NCBI GenBank assembly: GCA_039920305.1
Contig: JBDSEA010000138.1
Span: 1-24,073, forward strand
DNA from: DASRAJ01 sp039920305
GTDB taxonomy: Bacteria > Bacteroidota > Bacteroidia > Chitinophagales > UBA10324
Direction of reading: 5' to 3'
DNA: 24,073 bases
Part shown: positions 7,981 to 14,938 of the stretch, piece after piece
Position numbering within the stretch: position 1 is the first letter of the stretch
Layout: each line of letters begins with the position of its first letter
Notes under the pieces: generated by a model
Told to the model about the DNA's origin: nothing
The model's database searches: none
What the model saw: only the letters and a program-made list of their open reading frames with translations
Made by a program: the position numbers and the translations under genes

Positions 7981-9768
7981 ATGCAAACTGAATCTCTTAA
8001 TAGGTCTGTAACCCGTGGCGGTAGTTTTCTAATTAGTAAAACAGAACCCGCAGATGTTTTCATCCCGGAGGAAAGAAATGAGGAGCAGCAGATGATCTTT
8101 CAGATGGCGCGCGACTTTGTGACCAATGAAATTTTCCCGGTTGCTGATAGAATTGAAAAGCAGGAAGAGGGTCTTGCAGTGGCATTGATGGATAAAGCCG
8201 GTGATCTCGGCCTGCTCAGCGCATCCATTCCGGAGGAGTATGGTGGGTTCGAAAAAGATTTTGTTACCACCACCTTCATGACTGAGGGCTTTGGCTGCGC
8301 CGGCTCCATTGCCGTATCTGTTTCGGCGCATAGCGGCATTGGGACACTTCCCATTCTTTATTACGGAAATGAAGAGCAGAAGAAAAAATACCTGCCGAAA
8401 TTGTCGAGCGGAGAAATGAAAGCTGCCTACTGCCTCACCGAGCCGGGCTCGGGCAGTGATGCACGTGGAGCAAAAACTACGGCAATCCTGAGCGCCGACA
8501 AAAAATATTTTGTTCTCAACGGTCAGAAGATGTGGATCACCAACGGGGGATTTGCTGATCTGTTTATTGTGTTTGCAAAAATTGAGGGTGATAAATTTTC
8601 CGCCTTCATTGTTGAAGCACGCACGCCCGGTGTATCCCGCGGTGAGGAAGAAAAAAAGATGGGGATCAAGGGTTCATCTACCCGTCAAATATTTTTTCAG
8701 GATGTAAATGTTCCCACACAAAACCTTCTGGGTGAACCTGGTAAGGGCCATTTGATCGCCTTTAATATTCTCAATATAGGAAGGCACCGGCTCGGTGCTG
8801 CGGCTGTATCAGGAGGCAAGATGCTGAGCACCCTCTCTGTTAATTATGCAAACCAGCGGATACAATTCAATCAGCCCATTTCCGGTTTCGGTGCCATCAG
8901 ATACAAGCTTGCCGAGCAGGCAATACGGGTATGGATGAATGAAACCGTTTTATACCGCAGCGCTAATGATATAGAAAACAGAAAGCAGGAATTGATTGGT
9001 GAGGGAAAAAAGTATCACGAGGCGCTCATGGGTGCTGCGGAGGAATATGCTGTTGAATGTGCGATTCTCAAAGTGACGGCATCTGAAATGCTGGATTATG
9101 TAGTGGATGAATGTGTACAGATTCACGGAGGAATTGGTTTTTCTGAAGAATACCTTCCCGCAAGAGCATACCGTGATTCACGCATCAACAGGATTTTCGA
9201 AGGCACAAACGAGATCAACCGCCTGCTGTCCATTGATATGCTGCTGAAGCGGTCGTTCAAGGGCAGGCTCGACCTCCTGACGCCTGCAATGAATATTCAG
9301 AAGGAGCTCATGAGTATACCCGAATTTCAGGAACCTGAAGACGAAGAATATGCGATTGAAAAAAAGCAGGTTGCAAACATGAAGAAAGCATTGCTTCTTA
9401 TTGCAGGCGCAGCGGTTCAAAAGCTTATGACGCAACTGGAGCAGGAACAGGAAATTATAATGAATGCAGCGGATATGCTTGCAGAAGTTTATTTATGTGA
9501 ATCGGGCTTGCTGCGGCTGATGAAGATGAAAGAGATGGGCATCGCTGTTTCTTTACAGGAAGATATTTTTCATGTTTACCTCCATGATGCTTTATCAAGG
9601 GTGGATGTTGCGGGAAGAAATGCAATTGAATCATTTGCAGAGGGCGATGAAATGAAAATGATGATGATGGGATTAAAGCGATTTACCAAAATGCAACCTT
9701 TCAACTGTAAAAATGCTCGGAGGAGAATTGCGGAGAAGCTGATTGCAGAGAACAAGTATTGCTTTTGA
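7981..9768 (+). CDS. fadE: acyl-CoA dehydrogenase (FadE type, long form)
   Basis: FAD enzyme of the first oxidation step of beta-oxidation, converting acyl-CoA to trans-2-enoyl-CoA. At 595 residues it is longer than the usual 380-residue acyl-CoA dehydrogenases and matches the long form seen in Bacillus FadE (about 594) and very-long-chain enzymes, with an extra helical C-terminal region after about residue 430. The first signature YCLTEPGSGSDA is at 150-161 and WITNGG follows shortly after it. The second signature region QIHGGIGFSEEYLPARAYRD leads into RIFEGTNEINRLL, where E407 is in the position of the catalytic base. Start at 7981 is 11 nt after the DinB-like stop. With the upstream FadN and FadA homologues this completes a beta-oxidation set. 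Electron acceptor genes (etfAB) are not in the window. Confidence 0.93.
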   Translation: MQTESLNRSVTRGGSFLISKTEPADVFIPEERNEEQQMIFQMARDFVTNEIFPVADRIEKQEEGLAVALMDKAGDLGLLSASIPEEYGGFEKDFVTTTFMTEGFGCAGSIAVSVSAHSGIGTLPILYYGNEEQKKKYLPKLSSGEMKAAYCLTEPGSGSDARGAKTTAILSADKKYFVLNGQKMWITNGGFADLFIVFAKIEGDKFSAFIVEARTPGVSRGEEEKKMGIKGSSTRQIFFQDVNVPTQNLLGEPGKGHLIAFNILNIGRHRLGAAAVSGGKMLSTLSVNYANQRIQFNQPISGFGAIRYKLAEQAIRVWMNETVLYRSANDIENRKQELIGEGKKYHEALMGAAEEYAVECAILKVTASEMLDYVVDECVQIHGGIGFSEEYLPARAYRDSRINRIFEGTNEINRLLSIDMLLKRSFKGRLDLLTPAMNIQKELMSIPEFQEPEDEEYAIEKKQVANMKKALLLIAGAAVQKLMTQLEQEQEIIMNAADMLAEVYLCESGLLRLMKMKEMGIAVSLQEDIFHVYLHDALSRVDVAGRNAIESFAEGDEMKMMMMGLKRFTKMQPFNCKNARRRIAEKLIAENKYCF

Positions 9769-9928
9769 TTGTCCATTATCTTTCCTGCATTGGCGCTCTG
9801 GTCGTTTTTGCCTTATAAATAGGATATGACCCTGTGGAGGAATCAGCATCACGTCGAAAAACTTTACAAATTCATGAGGTCGATACATTTATCCCCTACA
9901 GTAGCCCATGCTTCTACTTATAATGGTT

Positions 9929-10603
9929 ATGAATTTCTCAGATAAAGCTATTTTCTTCTTCAGGCATCTCACACTCACTCTGCCTCAATCACTTCAAACC
10001 GAAGTTCTGAATCCCTACAAAAATCCGGAGGTACAAAAATGTGTTTCTGCGTTTTACACAAAGTATTTCAGCGATCAGAAAGAGCGTGTCTTTATTATGG
10101 GCATCAACCCCGGCAGATTCGGGAGCGGGCTTACAGGAATTTCATTTACGGACCCGGTTGCACTGAGAGAATTTTGCGGCATTCCAAATAATTTCGGGGA
10201 GAAGAGAGAACTATCGAGTGAATTTATTTACATGATGATTGAAAAATATGGCGGGGTGAAAAAATTCTACTGTAATTTTTTTATCAGTGCAGTTTGCCCC
10301 CTTGGGTTTATGAAGGGGAGCAGGAACTACAATTATTATGATGATAAAAAACTCCAGGAGGCGGTAACTCCCTTCATCAAAAAAACTTTCAGTCAGCAAA
10401 TTCAGATCGGTGCAAGAAATGATTCGTTAATTGTTATTGGTGCAAACAAAAACAGAAAGTTTATTGAATCACTCAACCATGAATTTCATTACTTCAAAAA
10501 AATAATTCCCCTTGAGCATCCAAGGTTTATTATGCAATACCGGAGGAAGCGACTGGATCAGTACCTTAAGCAGTATGTAGCGGTGCTTGAGGAATTCCAT
10601 TGA
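9929..10603 (+). CDS. SMUG2-like DNA glycosylase (uracil-DNA glycosylase superfamily)
   Basis: Base-excision-repair glycosylase that would remove damaged bases such as uracil or deaminated purines from DNA. The glycosylase motif 1 is GINPGRFGSGLTGISFTDP (about 58-76 from this start), and motif 2 is the HPRFIMQYRRK segment near residue 197. This pair fits the SMUG2 / DUF4918 group, in which the Pedobacter enzyme is known as a xanthine-DNA glycosylase; this comes from memory of the family. The frame is open to an ATG at 9908, giving a hydrophobic MLLLIMV prefix. The ATG at 9929 (MNFSDKAIFFFRH) is preferred because family members begin near there. The gene converges on the thioredoxin-fold gene with only 12 nt between the stops and no visible terminator. 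Confidence 0.8.
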   Translation: MNFSDKAIFFFRHLTLTLPQSLQTEVLNPYKNPEVQKCVSAFYTKYFSDQKERVFIMGINPGRFGSGLTGISFTDPVALREFCGIPNNFGEKRELSSEFIYMMIEKYGGVKKFYCNFFISAVCPLGFMKGSRNYNYYDDKKLQEAVTPFIKKTFSQQIQIGARNDSLIVIGANKNRKFIESLNHEFHYFKKIIPLEHPRFIMQYRRKRLDQYLKQYVAVLEEFH

Positions 10604-10615
10604 AATCATAAACCC

Positions 10616-11782
10616 TTAGCCGCCCTTTGCAATTTTAATTTTTTCCAGCAATGCTTCAGTGGATGAAACATCCTGATCTTTTTCTTTACCCATGGTGATG
10701 GCCTCATCCGCTATCTTTTCTGCCTTTTCAAATTGTTTGTCTTTAAACAGCAAAGCAGCGTACGTATCCAGCTGGGCATACCCTTTAACTGCCAATACGG
10801 CTTTTTCCATGTGGATTACAGCACGCCTGATAAGTTCAGGATCGTCACTTTTCTCATAAATTTCCCAGCAACAGCTATTGTATTCGTCAACATCACCATA
10901 ACCATGAGTTGCAGCCAGCTCATCGAGTGTATTCATCATTTTAGAATAATTCCTGGTAGCCAGGTAGAATGAAATCCGGTAGTAAAGTTTAGAAAGAGCC
11001 GCATCATCCTTTACGTACTGATCAACCATTTGTAGCGTTGAATTCAATTCTGCTTCATTTAAATTTTTAATTGCGTAGTTTAGTTTTGAGCCAATGATAT
11101 TGTTTTTCACAACCGAAGAAACTTCATTGATACCGTACAGATTAGAATACTTCTCCTGGTTCTCAAGGATGATTTGGGAATATTTTGGAAAGCGGTATCC
11201 AAAAAGACTCAGCACGGTCCAATTCACTTCAGTAGATAAGTCCGTTTGCTGTTCGAGATAGCTGATCACAACAGCACTATCCGGCCAGTTGCGTTTACGG
11301 CCATCAATAAACTTCAGACAAAAATCGGGATAGACTAAGTTGAGATCTCTGCTGATTCCTTTATACACGGTTTGCTTTTCAGGGTCAACAGATTCATTTA
11401 GTGAGGCAAGAAATTTATCAACGGGGCTATACCCTGTAATGGTATAAACTAAATTTCCCGTCTGATCAAAAATGAGATAGGCCGGATATCCGTTGACGCG
11501 ATATTTAAGTGAGACCAAAATTCCCTCACCCTTTTCCATGTCAGTTTTTACGGCAATAAAATGATCATTAATAAAACCTGAAACTTTAGAATCAGTAAAT
11601 ACTTCTTTATCCATCACCCTGCACCAGCCGCACCAATCGGTAAAGCAATCCATAAAAATATATTTGCCGGCAGCAGCTGATTTCTGCGTGGCATCATCCC
11701 ATGTAAGAGGTTGAAAATTCACCTGTGCTGCAGCATTCATAGCAGTAAAAAACAAAAAGCTGATGAAGATAATTTTTTTCAT
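10616..11782 (-). CDS. secreted thioredoxin-fold protein with helical C-terminal region
   Basis: The 388-residue product has a Sec signal peptide (MKKIIFISFLFF..., cut near A-A-A-Q) and then a thioredoxin-like domain with a CxxC active site, C51-G-W-C54, and a cis-proline in NGYPAYLIF. It should work as a thiol-disulfide oxidoreductase or reductant in the periplasm. After about residue 145 comes an alpha-helical region without cysteine pairs, with TPR-like helices near the end (AVIHMEKAVLAVKGYAQLDT and following). Such two-part proteins are common in Bacteroidota and their partners are mostly unknown. A third cysteine, C46, lies just before the active site. It is probably a single-gene unit with a candidate promoter at 11804-11835 that reaches into the IS30 relic. 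Confidence 0.85.
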   Translation of the reverse strand: MKKIIFISFLFFTAMNAAAQVNFQPLTWDDATQKSAAAGKYIFMDCFTDWCGWCRVMDKEVFTDSKVSGFINDHFIAVKTDMEKGEGILVSLKYRVNGYPAYLIFDQTGNLVYTITGYSPVDKFLASLNESVDPEKQTVYKGISRDLNLVYPDFCLKFIDGRKRNWPDSAVVISYLEQQTDLSTEVNWTVLSLFGYRFPKYSQIILENQEKYSNLYGINEVSSVVKNNIIGSKLNYAIKNLNEAELNSTLQMVDQYVKDDAALSKLYYRISFYLATRNYSKMMNTLDELAATHGYGDVDEYNSCCWEIYEKSDDPELIRRAVIHMEKAVLAVKGYAQLDTYAALLFKDKQFEKAEKIADEAITMGKEKDQDVSSTEALLEKIKIAKGG

Positions 11783-11803
11783 TCCTGATAAAATTTAATT
11801 GAG

Positions 11804-11835
11804 TGAAGATAAATGAATGCGGATTCAAGTTCCAA
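11804..11835 (-). promoter_or_regulatory. candidate promoter of the thioredoxin-fold gene
   Basis: Read on the minus strand, TTG at 11835-11833 is followed after 21 nt by TATCTTCA at 11811-11804, a weak version of TAnnTTTG. It would start transcription about 16 nt before the ATG at 11782. The -33 half lies inside the last codons of the IS30 transposase relic. Confidence 0.25.
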
Positions 11836-11953
11836 GTGCGACAAAATTTGGTTTATCAAAGTTAGTCATGAAAACTTGCAATGGTGTTTTCCATTGTAAG
11901 GATTTTCGTGTACGGTTATTCAAATTATTCTCAATGATTTTGAGTTGTTCAAT
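11825..11953 (-). pseudogene. IS30-family transposase relic, C-terminal end only
   Basis: About 42 residues (IEQLKIIENNLNNR, then TRKSLQWKTPLQVFMTNF) resemble the conserved C-terminal end of IS30-family transposases, where LNNRPRK..WKTP.EVF is characteristic. Reading upstream, the similarity stops: the preceding residues MRLTCIYFKNLFFYF are not transposase-like, and none of the three frames continues it. The DDE catalytic core is therefore gone. The residual end lies between the SprT terminator and the thioredoxin-fold gene. It marks an old insertion or a rearrangement point. Confidence 0.6.
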
Positions 11954-12015
11954 GCCGGTGGTGAATACAGAAAGGTGGAAATAAAAGAATAGATTTTTAA
12001 AATAGATGCAAGTAA

Positions 12016-12045
12016 GCCTCATTGGTTCTAACGAACCGGTGAGGC
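12016..12045 (-). terminator. intrinsic-type terminator overlapping the sprT stop codon
   Basis: A 13-pair stem (two of them G-U when transcribed in the plus direction, A-C mismatches in the minus direction) is formed by 12016-12028 and 12033-12045 around a TAAC/GTTA loop, with GCCTCA/TGAGGC at the base. The flanks AGTAA and TTACT can extend it. T runs lie on both sides (TTTT at 12046-12049 on the plus strand, TTACTT on the minus strand), so it may act in both directions. The SprT stop codon sits in the stem-loop itself. Confidence 0.6.
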
Positions 12046-12645
12046 TTTTACTTCCGCAGCAGGGTTGAACAAATATTCCCGGCGTGAATTTGTTTCAATG
12101 CATTTGAATCTCTTCCGGAGTTTTATTCCTTTCCGGAAAATTCGTCCTTTGAATTCAAATAAGCTTCCCTCTTTTAAATCGCTTAGAATGCTTCCTTTAA
12201 ACGGGTCGTATTTCCTAAGTACTTTCATTAGGCTTTCATCTATGGAATGTGAGTGTGCCGGCTTAAGAAGGTGCTGCTTGAATGCAGTTCTGACATCTTC
12301 CGGGAAAATTTTTTTCCCGGCAAATTCATCCATAAGCATATTGAACTCATGCTTCCATTCTTTTCCATGGGAAGTTATGGTGTTACGAAATTTCTCCCAT
12401 GCAGTAAGATGAGCCATCTCATGTACAAAGGTGATGAGAAATGCATACTGATTGAGATCCCCATTAACTGAAATGCGATGACCTTTATCCCCGTGCGGCC
12501 ACCTGTAGTCACCAAAAAGACTTTGCCGGCTGTTGGTAATAGTGAGTGTAATTTTCTGTCTGATAATCCAGTTCACCACAACATCCACTGCATCTTCAGG
12601 AATGAACGGCTGGATTATGTTTTTCAGGGTTTCATCCTTTAACAT
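12028..12645 (-). CDS. SprT-like zinc metalloprotein
   Basis: The 205-residue product carries the zinc motif FVHEMAHL (H75, E76, H79) and a third ligand candidate, H93 in SHGKEWK, the arrangement of SprT/Spartan-like domains. A C-terminal basic beta segment (FKGRIFRKGIKLRKRFKC) follows, as in Bacteroidota homologues; no complete zinc-ribbon cysteine set is visible. It probably is a cytoplasmic metalloprotease or DNA-associated protein. In animals the related Spartan cuts DNA-protein crosslinks, but the bacterial role is not established. The ATG at 12645 lies 14 nt inside the upstream membrane-protein gene, suggesting translational coupling. It is the last gene of the minus-strand chain and ends in the terminator at 12016-12045. 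Confidence 0.85.
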   Translation of the reverse strand: MLKDETLKNIIQPFIPEDAVDVVVNWIIRQKITLTITNSRQSLFGDYRWPHGDKGHRISVNGDLNQYAFLITFVHEMAHLTAWEKFRNTITSHGKEWKHEFNMLMDEFAGKKIFPEDVRTAFKQHLLKPAHSHSIDESLMKVLRKYDPFKGSILSDLKEGSLFEFKGRIFRKGIKLRKRFKCIETNSRREYLFNPAAEVKASPVR

Positions 12646-13048
12646 GCTGAGATATCTTCTGCTCTCCCGATTTTATTTTCTGTGCTCCAATCAGCTCCCG
12701 TATTTCAAATGCTGTATAAAAGATATAAAGGGCGAAGAAAGAAACGATAAAATTTGAATTGACCGGTTTGGCAATACTCAAATACCCGATAAGAAAAGCA
12801 ATGCTCAAAACCAATTTGAGTAACACAATCCCATTTACCCCTGCAACAAACCCATGTGAAGATTTTCCCACGGCCCGTAAGCCAATATATCCCGTAATGA
12901 TTGTGAGCATAAAAAAAAACATGAGGCCCACCCATGAAAATATCTGGAAAGACTCAAAGAACAAAAAGAAAAAGTTTATTATGGCAATTATTACAGACAA
13001 TCCCGCAGTGAGGATAACAAGTCTGTAAACGAAGCTTCGGAACATCAT
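12632..13048 (-). CDS. AtpI-like four-helix membrane protein
   Basis: A 138-residue integral membrane protein with four hydrophobic segments (about 8-30, 36-57, 70-92 and 99-117) and a short charged tail. Homologous small proteins lie between atpZ and atpB in many Bacteroidota ATP synthase operons, where they occupy the place of AtpI, a factor for assembly of the F0 part. This statement rests on family knowledge and gene order, not on a diagnostic motif. The ATG at 13048 overlaps the atpZ stop as ATGA, and the gene overlaps SprT by 14 nt. A second ATG directly follows the first. No atpB or other structural F0F1 gene follows here. Confidence 0.7.
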   Translation of the reverse strand: MMFRSFVYRLVILTAGLSVIIAIINFFFLFFESFQIFSWVGLMFFFMLTIITGYIGLRAVGKSSHGFVAGVNGIVLLKLVLSIAFLIGYLSIAKPVNSNFIVSFFALYIFYTAFEIRELIGAQKIKSGEQKISQHVKG

Positions 13049-13269
13049 CTGCGGCTCAGCTGTTTGAAGACTAAATATAAAGCGAGCACCACACCGCTCA
13101 TGGAGAAAATCAGTTTAAACACCGGAAAGGATTGGTGAGTCAGCTTATCCAGAAAGTAACCGGCACCAAATGCAATTGCAATGGTGCCGATAAGGATGTA
13201 GATTATGTTGGAATAACGTGCAAAACCCGAAAGAAGGTTATCCTTTGATTCCTTGTTCTGATTTTTCAG
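13045..13269 (-). CDS. atpZ: AtpZ/AtpI-family protein with a CTG start
   Basis: A 74-codon gene that any caller restricted to ATG, GTG and TTG would miss. The frame reads (M)KNQNKESKDNLLSGFARYSN, then two membrane helices (NIIYILIGTIAIAFGAGYFL and, after a short LTHQSFPVFK loop, a second one) and ends in KQLSRR. This is the typical AtpZ layout: a small two-helix protein linked to F0F1 ATP synthase assembly or ion supply. In frame, the nearest upstream stop is only four codons before the CTG, and no ATG, GTG or TTG lies between that stop and the conserved part, so CTG at 13269-13267 is the best start. It overlaps the bactofilin stop as CTGA. Its own stop overlaps the next ATG as ATGA. Confidence 0.82.
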   Translation of the reverse strand: MKNQNKESKDNLLSGFARYSNIIYILIGTIAIAFGAGYFLDKLTHQSFPVFKLIFSMSGVVLALYLVFKQLSRR

Positions 13270-13700
13270 ATCGCCTCTTTATGTAATTGCTGAGTGGTGG
13301 ATTTTTCATTGGGCTTCATTTCTTTTACCCCCATTTTGCATGAGCCTGTAAAGCGGGCGCCTGCTTCTACCACAAGTTTTCCGGTAACAATATCACCTTC
13401 TAGATATCCACTTGCTTTTAAGAAAAGCAGATCCGTTACCTCAACTTTGCCGAAAATTTTTCCTGAGACATCAGCGGTATCACATAACAGATCACCATCC
13501 ACTATTCCGGTTGAGCCCACTACGATTTTTGCCTTGGAAGTAACAGTTCCCTTCACCTTTCCGTCAACCCGAATGTCGCTGTCAGTTTTTATCTCCCCTT
13601 CAATATTGGTTCCTGTGCCAATAATGTTTACAGCAGTTTGACTGCCATTGGATGGTGCGGGTGCTTTGGCAGGTTGTTTTTCGTTGTTGGTATTGAACAT
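13266..13700 (-). CDS. bactofilin (polymer-forming cytoskeletal protein)
   Basis: Bactofilins assemble into filaments on the membrane and position cell-wall enzymes. The 144-residue product has the expected layout: a disordered, proline/alanine-rich start (about 1-22), then a central right-handed beta-helix region from about 23 to 125 with the repeating pattern GTGTNIEGEIKTDSDIRVDG, KVKGTVTSKAKIVVG and GYLEGDIVTGKLVVEAGARF, and a short charged tail. Conserved proximity to an M23 peptidase gene (13892-14782, same strand) suggests joint action in cell shape, as for CcmA and Csd1 in Helicobacter. The stop overlaps the atpZ CTG. An AT-rich perfect inverted repeat lies 19 nt before the start, at 13720-13741. 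Confidence 0.92.
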   Translation of the reverse strand: MFNTNNEKQPAKAPAPSNGSQTAVNIIGTGTNIEGEIKTDSDIRVDGKVKGTVTSKAKIVVGSTGIVDGDLLCDTADVSGKIFGKVEVTDLLFLKASGYLEGDIVTGKLVVEAGARFTGSCKMGVKEMKPNEKSTTQQLHKEAI

Positions 13701-13719
13701 AGTTTGTGTGGTTTTGTCG

Positions 13720-13741
13720 GCTAAAATAAAATTATTTTAGC
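13720..13741. repeat. perfect AT-rich inverted repeat upstream of the bactofilin gene
   Basis: Ten-base arms (GCTAAAATAA and its complement TTATTTTAGC) are separated by two bases. It sits 20 to 41 nt before the bactofilin ATG. Within it the minus strand reads TAATTTTA, close to TAnnTTTG, preceded after 19 nt by TTCG. It could therefore be promoter plus operator, or a leader hairpin. Confidence 0.4.
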
Positions 13742-13891
13742 ATGAAATCTTTGCGAAGTAATAAATTTCTTATTCATTTTCATAATCGGAGTCAAGTTTT
13801 TTCCACATAAGCGCCTAAATTAAATTTTCCCTTTCCCTTCAAGCATAGCCAGGATTAATGGAAATGAAGCCAGAAAAGGTATAAAAAAACG

Positions 13892-14782
13892 TCAGTTAAA
13901 AACAAGATATTGCTCCGGATTAAGGGGTAATTCATTGTACCATAGCTCAAAATGAAGGTGCGGACCAGAGGTTAATTCTCCTGTATTACCGATAATAGCT
14001 ATAACATCACCGGCTTTTACATAATCACCCTGCTGCTTCAGGATTACTGAATTATGCTTGTAAACCGAAATTACGTTGGTATTGTGCTGAATCGCAATAA
14101 CATATCCTGTTTCTGCAGTAAATTCTGCAAATACAATTCTGCCGTCGAGGGTAGATTTGATAGGTTCATTTACGGGTGCGACAATGTCAACACCATAATG
14201 TTGTTTAGCAGCATCGAATGATTGTGTGATATAGCCCTTTACCGGTATAAAGAAAAGGAACCCATGAATGGTGGATTTACCCCCCGAAATATCCGCTGTT
14301 TTATTCAGTTTAAATTTTTCCTGTTGTTCTACATCCTGCCGTAATTGCTGCTCCGCATCGGAATGCTTATCCAGGTTGATTGAATTATAAATAACAGGCG
14401 GGGCCGCGGAAGCATCACTGGTTGTATTTGCCGGAAGGTCTCCGCTGATTATTCGCCGGATATTTTTCAGGTATAGATCATTGTTCAGCATCTGCTTTTC
14501 AATAGAATCGCTTTTGAGCTTCAGCTCCATAATATTGCGACGCATATTAACATCAGCATATCCGGGAATGTATTCCTTTAAAGGAGTATAGACTATGGCG
14601 GAAATGGTAACAAGCACGAGAATCACCATGATTGTGCTCACCAGAACATATACGTTCATCCGTGATAGCCGGAAAGAACTTACTTCTTCAAAGGTTTCAT
14701 CATTCAGCAGTACAAGGCGGTAGTGTGCGGTAAGCCGCTGCCAGAATGTTTTTTTCTTTTTATCAGAATTCGGTGTTGCCAA
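13892..14782 (-). CDS. membrane-anchored M23 (LytM-type) peptidase
   Basis: A zinc endopeptidase that would cut peptide cross-links of peptidoglycan in the periplasm. The 296-residue protein has a short basic cytoplasmic start, one membrane helix at about 43-65, a helical, probably coiled-coil stalk (about 80-160), and a C-terminal M23 domain (about 175-290). The zinc/catalytic set is complete: H195 and D199 (HYGVD), H243 (YKH), and H275/H277 in GPHLHFELW, so it is likely an active enzyme and not a degenerate LytM activator. Bactofilin follows 191 nt downstream on the same strand, the usual Bacteroidota order. A near-consensus -7 element (AACCTTTG, minus strand 14810-14803) lies 20 nt before the ATG. 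Confidence 0.92.
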   Translation of the reverse strand: MATPNSDKKKKTFWQRLTAHYRLVLLNDETFEEVSSFRLSRMNVYVLVSTIMVILVLVTISAIVYTPLKEYIPGYADVNMRRNIMELKLKSDSIEKQMLNNDLYLKNIRRIISGDLPANTTSDASAAPPVIYNSINLDKHSDAEQQLRQDVEQQEKFKLNKTADISGGKSTIHGFLFFIPVKGYITQSFDAAKQHYGVDIVAPVNEPIKSTLDGRIVFAEFTAETGYVIAIQHNTNVISVYKHNSVILKQQGDYVKAGDVIAIIGNTGELTSGPHLHFELWYNELPLNPEQYLVFN

Positions 14783-14802
14783 GCTCGTAATTTAATGCAA
14801 CG

Positions 14803-14810
14803 CAAAGGTT
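14803..14810 (-). promoter_or_regulatory. -7-like element AACCTTTG of the M23 peptidase gene
   Basis: One mismatch to TAnnTTTG, 20 nt before the ATG at 14782, in the 156-nt divergent region shared with sprE. No clear -33 element is visible. Confidence 0.3.
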
Positions 14811-14875
14811 GGGAAAAGCACGGTAGGAGAAAAATGTTTGTGAAGTGTTCTCCTTTTCCACTTCTGACTTTCAAC

Positions 14876-14883
14876 TATCTTCG
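14876..14883 (+). promoter_or_regulatory. -7-like element TATCTTCG of sprE
   Basis: One mismatch to TAnnTTTG, on the plus strand of the same divergent region, giving a leader of about 50 nt before the TTG at 14939. The -33 region is not clear. Confidence 0.3.
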
Positions 14884-14938
14884 CATTCGTAAAATAATTC
14901 TTGATTTCCAAAGTTAATTCAATGCTCAATTTACCTGC

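Noticed and set aside
10604..10615. Expected terminator between the convergent glycosylase and thioredoxin-fold genes.
   Set aside because: Only 12 nt separate the stops, and no stem-loop is visible there.
11954..12022. N-terminal part of the 65-codon minus frame at 11825-12022 as a real small protein.
   Set aside because: It overlaps the sprT terminator, has no transposase similarity, and probably is random sequence in front of the relic.
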